A stretch of DNA of 60,488 nucleotides. Source: an uncultured Pelagibacteraceae bacterium. GTDB taxonomy: Bacteria; Pseudomonadota; Alphaproteobacteria; Pelagibacterales; Pelagibacteraceae. Location: assembly GCA_902595105.1 (NCBI GenBank), contig CACJPA010000005.1:1-60488 (forward strand). Direction: 5' to 3'. Below, piece by piece: positions 54,278-60,488 of this stretch; the first letter of the stretch is position 1, and each line of letters opens with the position of its first letter. A program made the position numbers and the translations under genes. The notes under the pieces were generated by a model that had not been told where the DNA came from, did not search any database, and worked only from the letters and a program-made list of their open reading frames with translations.

Positions 54278-54964
54278 TTAATTCTTCTTATATTTTTCCC
54301 ATAAATCTGGTCTTCGGACGCGTGTTATAGCCTCAGATTGAGATAAACGCCAGTCTTTAATTTTGCTATGATCTCCTGACAAAAGCACTTCTGGAACAGC
54401 TTTTTCCTCCCAAATTTGAGGTTTTGTGAACTGCGGATACTCTAATAATCCATTTTCAAAACTTTCGTTTATCGTAGAATTCTCATTTCCCAGAACACCA
54501 GGTAAAAGTCTCAAAATACTATCAATCACCACAAATGCTGCTGACTCTCCTCCTGATAAAATAAAGTCTCCAATACTAACTTCCTCTATGTTTCTGGTGC
54601 TTAACACTCTTTCATCAACTCCTTCGAAGTGTCCACAAATTATTGAAATCGATTTTTCCTTTGATAATTCTTTAGCATAATTTTGATCAAATTTTTTTCC
54701 TCTAGGAGATAAATATAATATTTTTTCTCCTTCATTTTTATTTTGGTCTAATGATTTTGCTAACACATCAGGTTTCATTAACATACCAGAGCCACCACCG
54801 TAAGGAGTGTCATCTACTGTTTTATGTTTATCCTTAGCAGCATCTCTAATGTTTACTACTTTTAAATTCCAAATGTTTTTAGACATTGCTTTTCCATATA
54901 GTCCTTTAGACAAAGGACCAGGAAAAACATCTGGATAAAGTGTAAACACTTGAGCTTGCCACAT
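54278..54964 (-). CDS. trmD: tRNA (guanine37-N1)-methyltransferase
   Basis: 228 residues, SPOUT/trefoil-knot fold: [39 protein letters not shown], and [19 protein letters not shown]-type SAM-binding loop. It makes m1G37 in tRNAs and prevents frameshifting. The order rpsP-trmD-rplS is widely conserved; the rimM gene usually between rpsP and trmD is missing here. Confidence 0.97.
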   Translation of the reverse strand: MWQAQVFTLYPDVFPGPLSKGLYGKAMSKNIWNLKVVNIRDAAKDKHKTVDDTPYGGGSGMLMKPDVLAKSLDQNKNEGEKILYLSPRGKKFDQNYAKELSKEKSISIICGHFEGVDERVLSTRNIEEVSIGDFILSGGESAAFVVIDSILRLLPGVLGNENSTINESFENGLLEYPQFTKPQIWEEKAVPEVLLSGDHSKIKDWRLSQSEAITRVRRPDLWEKYKKN

Positions 54965-54978
54965 AAATTGTCCTTAGT

Positions 54979-55410
54979 TTATTTTTTCTCCTCAGCTGGA
55001 GCTTCTGCTGCTGGTGCTGCGTCTGCTTTAGGAGCTTCTTCTTTTGGAGCTTCTGCTGCTGGTGCTGCGTCTGCTTTAGGAGCTTCTGCACCATCTTCTT
55101 CTTTTTTATTTCTTTCCTTTTTAGGAACCGCTTTATTTGGATTATTTCCATTTGCAGGCATAGGAATTAAATCATTTTCACCTAAAATTCTTGCAACTCT
55201 TGTTGTTGGTTTGGCACCTTGACCTAACCAATATTTGATTCTTTCAGCTTCAAGACCTACTCTTTCTTTTTTATCTTTAGGAAGTAGTGGGTTAAAAAAG
55301 CCAACCTTTTCTATAAATCTTCCATCTCTTGGGAAACGACTGTCAGCAACAACAACTTTGTAAACTGGTCTCTTTTTAGTACCTCCCCTTGATAATCTTA
55401 GTTTTAACAT
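54979..55410 (-). CDS. rpsP: 30S ribosomal protein S16 with repetitive acidic tail
   Basis: 143 residues. The bS16 core (1-83) starts [20 protein letters not shown] and includes [18 protein letters not shown]. After about residue 88 a Lys-rich patch leads to a tail of near-exact 16-residue repeats built from [17 protein letters not shown]. coli S16 has 82 residues, so the tail nearly doubles the protein. It follows ffh by 17 bases. Confidence 0.94.
   Translation of the reverse strand: MLKLRLSRGGTKKRPVYKVVVADSRFPRDGRFIEKVGFFNPLLPKDKKERVGLEAERIKYWLGQGAKPTTRVARILGENDLIPMPANGNNPNKAVPKKERNKKEEDGAEAPKADAAPAAEAPKEEAPKADAAPAAEAPAEEKK
54998..55088 (-). repeat. 48-bp tandem repeat in the S16 tail
   Basis: Two copies at 54998-55040 and 55046-55088 agree over the 43-base match, with a 48-base period that keeps the reading frame (16 residues). 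A third, diverged copy lies in rplS at 53761-53820, which matches 55027-55086 at 52 of 60 bases. The repeats are in-frame coding sequence, not an intergenic element. Confidence 0.9.
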
Positions 55411-55427
55411 TTGTTCTCCTTATTTTA

Positions 55428-56786
55428 TTATTTTAGTTTATTAAATAGCTCTGGTGGTATCCCTTGATCAGACATACCTTTCAGATTTCCTTTTGACATC
55501 TTTTTCATCATTTCAGACATCATTTTAAATTGCTTAAGCAATTTATTGATAGTGGCTGGATCTGTACCAGAGCCATTAGCAATTCTTTTTTTTCTAGAAC
55601 CATCAATTACTTTTGGATTCTCTCTCTCTTTTTTTGTCATTGATAAAATTATAGCTTCATTTTTTGTAATAATACTCTCGTCAATACCAGCTGAGTCCAT
55701 TTGAGATTTAATTTTTGATACTCCAGGCATAAAAGACATAATCCCTTCAATGCCTCCCATTTTTTTCATTTGTCTTAATTGTGAAAGGTAATCCTCCATA
55801 GAGAATTGACCTTTTTTTAAATTTTCTTCAGCTTTTTTAATATTCTCTTCACCTAAATCTTGAGCAGCTTTTTCTACAAGAGATACAATATCTCCCATTC
55901 CTAAAATTCTATTTGCTATTCTATCTGGATGAAATACTTCAAAATTTTCTATTTTTTCACCTATACCCAAAAATTTTATTGGAACATTCGATACATACTT
56001 CATACTCACAGCAGCTCCACCTCTGGCATCTCCGTCAGCTCTAGTTAAAATTATTCCGGACAAGTTGACTGTATTTTTAAACTCTTTCGCAACCGAAGCC
56101 GCAACTTGACCCGTAAGAGAGTCTGCTACGAGAAAAGTTTCTGCTGGATTAATTATGCTCTCAATTTGTTTAATTTCGCTCATCATTTGTAAATCAATTT
56201 GAGTTCTTCCAGCTGTATCAAATAAAATTATATCTGCTCCATTTAAATTTGCAGCACTCATTGCTCTTTGACAAATATCAGTCGGTTGCTGACCTTCAAT
56301 AATAGGAAGTGTCAAAATATTATTCTGTTCACCTAAAAATCTAAGCTGTTCTTGTGCTGCTGGCCTATAAATGTCCAAACTGACCATCATCACTTTTTTC
56401 TTTTTGTTATCTTCTAAATATTTAGCTAATTTTGCAGTAGAAGTTGTTTTACCTGAACCCTGTAAACCAACCATCATCATAGGAACTGGCGGTACAGCAT
56501 TTAAATTTATGTCTGCATTGCTTGAACCTAGTAAGTTTACTAGTTCATCATATACTATTTTAACAACCATATCTCCAGGAGAAGTTGATCTTATGATTTC
56601 TTGTCCTAAGGCTTTTGGTTTAACGTTTTCAATAAATTCTTTCGCAACATCTAAAGAAACATCTGCCTCTAGCAATGCTTGCCTAATGCTTCTCAAACCC
56701 TCATCTACTTGAGCTTCATTTAAAGAAGGTGCTTTTTTTAAAGAAGAAAAAATTTCTTCAAATTTATTTGTTAAATTTTCAAACAT
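55428..56786 (-). CDS. ffh: Signal recognition particle protein Ffh
   Basis: 452 residues from the ATG at 56784-56786 (MFENLTNKFEEIFSSL, the family N-terminus); a start at 56870 would run through the structured leader and adds unrelated residues. The NG domain has GLQGSGKTTSTAKLAKYL, DTAGRTQID and TRADGDARGG; the Met-rich M domain (about 300-452) has the RNA-binding motif SRKKRIANGSGT. It binds signal sequences and 4.5S RNA and docks with FtsY, encoded just across the divergent gap. Confidence 0.97.
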   Translation of the reverse strand: MFENLTNKFEEIFSSLKKAPSLNEAQVDEGLRSIRQALLEADVSLDVAKEFIENVKPKALGQEIIRSTSPGDMVVKIVYDELVNLLGSSNADINLNAVPPVPMMMVGLQGSGKTTSTAKLAKYLEDNKKKKVMMVSLDIYRPAAQEQLRFLGEQNNILTLPIIEGQQPTDICQRAMSAANLNGADIILFDTAGRTQIDLQMMSEIKQIESIINPAETFLVADSLTGQVAASVAKEFKNTVNLSGIILTRADGDARGGAAVSMKYVSNVPIKFLGIGEKIENFEVFHPDRIANRILGMGDIVSLVEKAAQDLGEENIKKAEENLKKGQFSMEDYLSQLRQMKKMGGIEGIMSFMPGVSKIKSQMDSAGIDESIITKNEAIILSMTKKERENPKVIDGSRKKRIANGSGTDPATINKLLKQFKMMSEMMKKMSKGNLKGMSDQGIPPELFNKLK

Positions 56787-56789
56787 ATA

Positions 56790-56905
56790 TTTTTTTGTTA
56801 CGCATAGCAGCAACGCACTAGTGGGCGAACTCTCGCTGACTAGTGTCGATCTCTTTGTTTCCAAAGACACCGCAAAGTTAATGTTTTTGCGGAAACGGCA
56901 ACAAA
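56790..56905 (-). ncRNA. ffh leader, structured cis-regulatory RNA
   Basis: Read on the minus strand, the gap upstream of ffh folds into successive perfect stems: CCGCAAA/TTTGCGG (56886-56892 with 56870-56876), CTTTG-GAAA-CAAAG with a GNRA loop (56853-56866), CACTAGT/ACTAGTG (56839-56845 with 56816-56822) enclosing GCGA/TCGC, and a GTTGC/GCGTAAC hairpin before the ATG. GC is high for this genome (17 of 30 bases at 56816-56845). A leader upstream of ffh was described from Ca. P. ubique by comparative genomics (Meyer and colleagues, 2009). Ends are approximate; ligand or partner is unknown. Confidence 0.8.
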
Positions 56906-56906
56906 C

Positions 56907-56912
56907 TATAAT
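56907..56912 (+). promoter_or_regulatory. -10 box of the dapF-ftsY promoter
   Basis: A perfect TATAAT on the plus strand, 40 bases before the dapF ATG, with only a weak -35 (around 56884-56890). On the other strand the same bases read ATTATAG, close to where the ffh leader transcript should start, and TTGACT lies at 56925-56930, so the two promoters probably overlap. Confidence 0.45.
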
Positions 56913-56952
56913 AGAGGTTCAAAAAGTCAATAAATAAGTTAAATATCTAATT

Positions 56953-57777
56953 ATGAATATTAAAGCATTTAAAATGGACGGTTTAGGCAATGATTTTGTA
57001 ATTATTGATAATAGAGAAAAAGTTACAAATCTTACTAAAGATCAAATTATTAAAATTTGTGACAGAAACTTTATAGGATGTGATCAACTCATATTAATTA
57101 ATAAAGATCAAAAGTACGATGCTTCTATAGAATTTTTTAACTCTGATGGTGGTGTTTCTGGCGCCTGTGGAAATGGTACAAGGTGTATTGCTGAGCTATT
57201 GGGAAAAGAAAAAAATAAAAACACTATTATATTAACGACTTTATCCGGCCATTTAAAATCTCATATATTAGGAGAAAAATTAGTATCTACAGAAATTGGC
57301 TCGGGTAGAACTAAATGGAATGAAATTCCATTATCTGAAGAATTAGAAACGAAAAACTTAAATATTAAAATTGTTGACTCAAATAATAATGAATTTTTCG
57401 GAGGAACAGCTGTGAATGTGGGAAATCCTCATATAATTTTTTTTGTGGAAGACAATGAACAGTTTGAAATAGAAAAAATTGGTCCAGAAATAGAAAATCA
57501 CAAACTGTTTCCAGAAAAATGTAACGTTACAATAGCAACAATAGCAAACCAAGAATTAATAAAAGTTAAAGTCTGGGAAAGAGGAGCGGGTTTGACAAAA
57601 GCATGTGGGACCGCAGCGTGTGCTACAGCCTATGCTGCTAACCAAGCAGGACTAGTGAGTAATAAAGTTGAGATTGAGTTTTCTACTGGAAGATTGACGA
57701 TATCTATTGATGAAAATAAGAGTATCCACATGAAAGGTCCTGTTTCTGATATAAAAGAAATTAATATAGAAATTTAA
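56953..57777 (+). CDS. dapF: Diaminopimelate epimerase
   Basis: 274 residues. KMDGLGNDFVIID (7-19), and the two catalytic Cys in SGACGNGTRC (about 76) and KACGTAACAT (about 217). It converts LL- to meso-diaminopimelate for lysine and peptidoglycan. Its TAA overlaps the ftsY ATG by one base. Many alphaproteobacteria carry an mtaB-type methylthiotransferase gene between dapF and ftsY; it is absent here. Confidence 0.97.
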   Translation: MNIKAFKMDGLGNDFVIIDNREKVTNLTKDQIIKICDRNFIGCDQLILINKDQKYDASIEFFNSDGGVSGACGNGTRCIAELLGKEKNKNTIILTTLSGHLKSHILGEKLVSTEIGSGRTKWNEIPLSEELETKNLNIKIVDSNNNEFFGGTAVNVGNPHIIFFVEDNEQFEIEKIGPEIENHKLFPEKCNVTIATIANQELIKVKVWERGAGLTKACGTAACATAYAANQAGLVSNKVEIEFSTGRLTISIDENKSIHMKGPVSDIKEINIEI

Positions 57778-58694
57778 TGGGAATTTTTGAAAAATTTAAA
57801 TCAGGATTTAAAAAAAGTGCTTCAGCTTTTACATCAGGCTTAAGAGATATAGTTGTCAAAAAAGAAATTGACGACAAAACTTTGGACAGAATTGAAGATT
57901 ATTTAATTCAATCAGATGTTGGAGTAGCTTCTGCCTCAGAAATTAGAGAAATAATATCAAAAACAAAAATAGATCCAAACAAAGATTTAACTGTTGAGAT
58001 AAATAATATTCTTAAAGACTACATAATCTCAGTAATGAAACCTCTAGAGAATAGTGAATTTTTTAAAAATAAAGAAAAACTTAATGCCATTTTAGTTTCT
58101 GGAGTTAACGGTGTTGGTAAAACAACAACAATTGGAAAAATTAGTAAAATATTAAAAGAAAATGGAAATAAAGTTATGTTAGCTGCATCAGATACATTTA
58201 GAGCTGCAGCCATAGAGCAATTAGAAAATTGGGCAAAAAAAATTGATGTTGAAATTACAAAATCTTCACAAGGTTCTGATCCTGCATCTGTAGCCTACAA
58301 GGCAATAGAAACTTCATTATCAAATAATTTTAATCAAGTTTTAATTGATACTGCTGGAAGATTACAAAATAAAAAAAACTTAATGGAAGAATACAAAAAA
58401 ATTGCAAACGTGACCAAAAAAATAGATGAAAGCGCACCTCATGATGTAATTTTGGTTTTGGATGCAACTTCAGGTCAAAACGTTATAAATCAAGTTGAAG
58501 AATTTAATAAAATTATTCCAATTACAGGCTTAGTAATGACAAAATTGGATGGAACAGCTAAAGGAGGAATACTTCTAGCTGTAGCCAAAAAGTATAAAAT
58601 ACCAATAATTGCACTTGGTTTAGGAGAAAAGGAAGATGACCTGCAAATTTTTGAGGCTGAAAAATTTGCTGATGCGTTTACACAAATTAGTTAA
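57777..58694 (+). CDS. ftsY: Signal recognition particle receptor FtsY
   Basis: 305 residues, N and G domains only: GVNGVGKTTTIGKISKIL (about 111-128), ASDTFRAAAIEQLENWA, IDTAGRLQNKKNLMEE, TKLDGTAKGG, and GLGEKEDDLQIFEAE at the C-terminus. The acidic A domain of E. coli FtsY is missing, as in many alphaproteobacteria. It is the membrane receptor for Ffh. It overlaps the next, convergent gene by 8 bases. Confidence 0.97.
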   Translation: MGIFEKFKSGFKKSASAFTSGLRDIVVKKEIDDKTLDRIEDYLIQSDVGVASASEIREIISKTKIDPNKDLTVEINNILKDYIISVMKPLENSEFFKNKEKLNAILVSGVNGVGKTTTIGKISKILKENGNKVMLAASDTFRAAAIEQLENWAKKIDVEITKSSQGSDPASVAYKAIETSLSNNFNQVLIDTAGRLQNKKNLMEEYKKIANVTKKIDESAPHDVILVLDATSGQNVINQVEEFNKIIPITGLVMTKLDGTAKGGILLAVAKKYKIPIIALGLGEKEDDLQIFEAEKFADAFTQIS

Positions 58695-59250
58695 TTAAAG
58701 TACTTGATATTAAAGGTTTATAAAAACTACATCTATAATTATCCTTAAATCTGTAGTGTCCACAATCCTTTGCAATAGAGGAAATTATAAAATCAAATTT
58801 TCCATTAGTTGGATACAAATCCAATTTCTTTTCAACAATATCATATTTAAAATTTATTCTTAAACTTTTGACAGCACTTATCATGACTAATGTTTTGTTA
58901 TCCTTTAATAAATAATAAGCAAAATCATCTGGAAAAACTGGAAAATTATATTCCTTTAAGAAATTTTTTGCTTTCCTCGGAAACCAATCATAGGATATCA
59001 GTGGTGAAGATATTTGAGTTTTGTAATCATAAATATAAAGATCTTTAGGAAAGTCATTTATATAGTTACTAACTTCACCTTTAGCCAATATGGCCTTTTC
59101 TCTTGGTTTAAAATACAAAGCAAAATTTTCATCATGTGAGTTCATTTGATCAATAAAAAATAAATTTTCAATTGAAGATAAGTTTTCTTTGGAAAAAGAA
59201 GATCCTGAAATAAGAAAGGTAAAAAAAATACAAGTAAATAATTTCTTCAT
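58687..59250 (-). CDS. Exported protein of unknown function
   Basis: 187 residues; I do not recognise the family. The N-terminus MKKLFTCIFFTFLISGSSFS is a clear Sec signal peptide with likely cleavage near SFS-KEN. There is no further membrane helix. Two cysteines near the C-terminus (DCGHYRFKDNYRC) could form a periplasmic disulfide. Aromatic and Lys/Asp-rich, with no repeats. It is on the minus strand, 49 bases downstream of an alpha/beta hydrolase, and converges on ftsY. Confidence 0.8.
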   Translation of the reverse strand: MKKLFTCIFFTFLISGSSFSKENLSSIENLFFIDQMNSHDENFALYFKPREKAILAKGEVSNYINDFPKDLYIYDYKTQISSPLISYDWFPRKAKNFLKEYNFPVFPDDFAYYLLKDNKTLVMISAVKSLRINFKYDIVEKKLDLYPTNGKFDFIISSIAKDCGHYRFKDNYRCSFYKPLISSTLIN

Positions 59251-59299
59251 GATTAGAAATTAATTAAAATTTTTGGAATAAAATTGTTTTGATTGTGGC

Positions 59300-60118
59300 T
59301 TAATTTAAACTTTTTATAAAGGAACCTAGTTGAAAAACCATATTATTGTCAAATTCCATCATGTGATCGTCATGTTTAGTAAAATAAGAAGACTTTGGGT
59401 CATTTGCTAAATCAAAAATCTTCTTTCCCATGGAAAATGGAACTATTTGATCTTTTTCACCATGCATAACTAATACTGGAATATTTATGTTTTTTATTTT
59501 TTCATCATTTTTATATTTGTCTTTCAATATTAAAGAGACAGGAATGTATGGATAAAAATTCTTAGCTGCAGCAATCATAGAAGTAAAAGGAGTTTCTAAA
59601 ATTAAGCCAGCATATTTTTTGTTTTGAGTAATCTCTGTTGCAATTCCTGTTCCGAGAGACTCTCCATAAATTATTAAATCATTATCACTCAATCCTTGAT
59701 TTTTAAGCCAGTTAATTGCGCTTTTTCCATCCTCATATAAAGCATTTTCAGATGGTTTTCCCAAATTTCCACTAAATCCTCGCCAAGCAATAATTAAAAA
59801 ATTCACATCCATATTTTCAAAATGATTTAATTTATGAATTCTATTTTCAAGGTTTCCTGCATTTCCATGAAAATAAACAATGGTTTTAAACTTTTTCAAA
59901 TCTTTTTTATGAAACCATCCTAAAAGATTAATATTATCTGTTGTTTGAATTCTAACTTTCTCTATTTCTACTTCTATTTTGTCACCTGAATAATTATTCT
60001 CTTGAGGATGATACATTAGGTTTCTTTGGAATATAAAAAGATAAGCCAATAAAAATAAATATATTACTAAGATACCAAGAATAATTTGCAAAAATAAATT
60101 CCTACGTTTTATTTTCAT
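59300..60118 (-). CDS. Membrane-anchored alpha/beta hydrolase (BEM46/ABHD13-like)
   Basis: 272 residues. One N-terminal membrane helix (about 8-30), then MYHPQENNYSG, YFHGNAGN (oxyanion), AWRGFSGNLGKPSE, nucleophile Ser in GESLGTG (about 152), Asp in HGEKDQIVPF (about 221) and His in HDDHMMEF (about 252). The BEM46/ABHD13 group is widespread and its substrates are mostly unknown. It overlaps the end of the MFS gene by 17 bases. Confidence 0.88.
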   Translation of the reverse strand: MKIKRRNLFLQIILGILVIYLFLLAYLFIFQRNLMYHPQENNYSGDKIEVEIEKVRIQTTDNINLLGWFHKKDLKKFKTIVYFHGNAGNLENRIHKLNHFENMDVNFLIIAWRGFSGNLGKPSENALYEDGKSAINWLKNQGLSDNDLIIYGESLGTGIATEITQNKKYAGLILETPFTSMIAAAKNFYPYIPVSLILKDKYKNDEKIKNINIPVLVMHGEKDQIVPFSMGKKIFDLANDPKSSYFTKHDDHMMEFDNNMVFQLGSFIKSLN

Positions 60119-60488
60119 ATTTTTTTTTATTTAATATTAAAAAAAATATATAAGAAATAATACTTAAGATTAAGAAAGCTGAAAAAGCCGATTTAAATGC
60201 AAATATTTCTGAATGACCTACACTCTTAACAATATCTATCACAAAACCCATCAGCCATTGCATTATGAATGTTCCTGCAAATATCAACAAATTGAATGAA
60301 GTTAGTGCTTTACCTGCAGAATAACCCGAAAAAGCTAAGCCAACAGCTGGCTGTGTGACAGATAAAAAAATTGAACTGAGTATAAATAAAGTAAGATAAA
60401 AAGCACCAGCTTTTGGTCCTAAAATTATTATTATTAACATAACACAAAAACCAATTGGTAAACCCAATCTAAGAATTTTTGTTGCACT
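60102..60488 (-). CDS. MFS permease, C-terminal part (cut by window edge)
   Basis: About 128 residues in frame to the window end, with no true start inside; a TTG at 60467 is not a convincing start because the frame stays open. Four hydrophobic segments, with SVTQPAVGLAFSGYSAGKALTSFN and QWLMGFVIDIVKS between them, resemble the last helices of major-facilitator permeases. The substrate cannot be inferred. Confidence 0.75.
   Translation of the reverse strand, partial: SATKILRLGLPIGFCVMLIIIILGPKAGAFYLTLFILSSIFLSVTQPAVGLAFSGYSAGKALTSFNLLIFAGTFIMQWLMGFVIDIVKSVGHSEIFAFKSAFSAFLILSIISYIFFLILNKKKYENKT

Noticed and set aside
54998-55088. Tandem repeats as a possible CRISPR or intergenic repeat
   Set aside because: Only two copies, no spacers, period a multiple of three and fully inside rpsP.
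54950-55222. Plus-strand frame rich in Gly, Ala and Ser opposite rpsP
   Set aside because: It is the mirror of the repetitive S16 tail; the minus strand encodes an obvious S16 core.
56787-56952. tRNA or 4.5S SRP RNA gene in the ffh-dapF gap
   Set aside because: No cloverleaf or T-arm, and the SRP domain IV consensus is not matched; a cis leader of ffh fits better.

Overview
The window is AT-rich, gene-dense chromosomal DNA from an alphaproteobacterium of the SAR11 clade (Pelagibacterales, close to Candidatus Pelagibacter). The evidence is the low GC content, the near absence of intergenic DNA, protein families typical of that clade, a DMSP demethylation operon (dmdA, an alpha/beta hydrolase, dmdB, dmdC), a SAM-II riboswitch before metX, and a structured leader before ffh like the one described from Ca. 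P. ubique. The species call is inferred from gene content and order; no database search was run.

Layout. 1-5569: the 5' part of polA (minus), bioY, a RegA/ActR response regulator, and a polyamine operon (ornithine decarboxylase, deoxyhypusine-synthase-like protein, agmatinase-family ureohydrolase). 5566-9098 (minus): a queuosine-precursor-type transporter, rpmB, pyrD and class I lysS. 9186-12737 (plus): trkH, an AmpG-like permease and a NlpC/P60 peptidase. 12734-14713 (minus): tyrA and hisC. 14714-23935 (plus): promoter and SAM-II riboswitch, metX-metW-gloB, then rplU-rpmA-obgE-proB-proA-nadD-rsfS-ctpA-rppH.

23928-56786 is a 33-kb block of 29 genes, all on the minus strand. In transcription order they are: ffh, rpsP, trmD, rplS; leuC, leuD, leuB; dmdC, dmdB, an alpha/beta hydrolase, dmdA; asd; sdhC, sdhD, sdhA, sdhB; mmsA; mdh, sucC, sucD, sucA, sucB, lpd; priA; atpH, A, G, D, C. 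Much of central energy metabolism (TCA cycle, succinate dehydrogenase, F1 ATP synthase) therefore sits beside methylated-sulfur catabolism and leucine synthesis. 56787-60488: the ffh leader with divergent dapF-ftsY (plus), then a secreted protein of unknown function, an alpha/beta hydrolase and the end of an MFS permease (minus).

I found no tRNA, rRNA, CRISPR array, insertion sequence, prophage or defence island. No stretch of 300 bases lacks a gene. The longest gaps are 14714-14905 (SAM-II region), 56787-56952 (ffh leader) and 2300-2463 (upstream of the decarboxylase). This is a conserved core region. The best leads are regulatory RNA, the unassigned hydrolase inside the DMSP operon, a possible muropeptide-recycling pair, the polyamine operon, and shared repetitive tails on ribosomal proteins S16 and L19.
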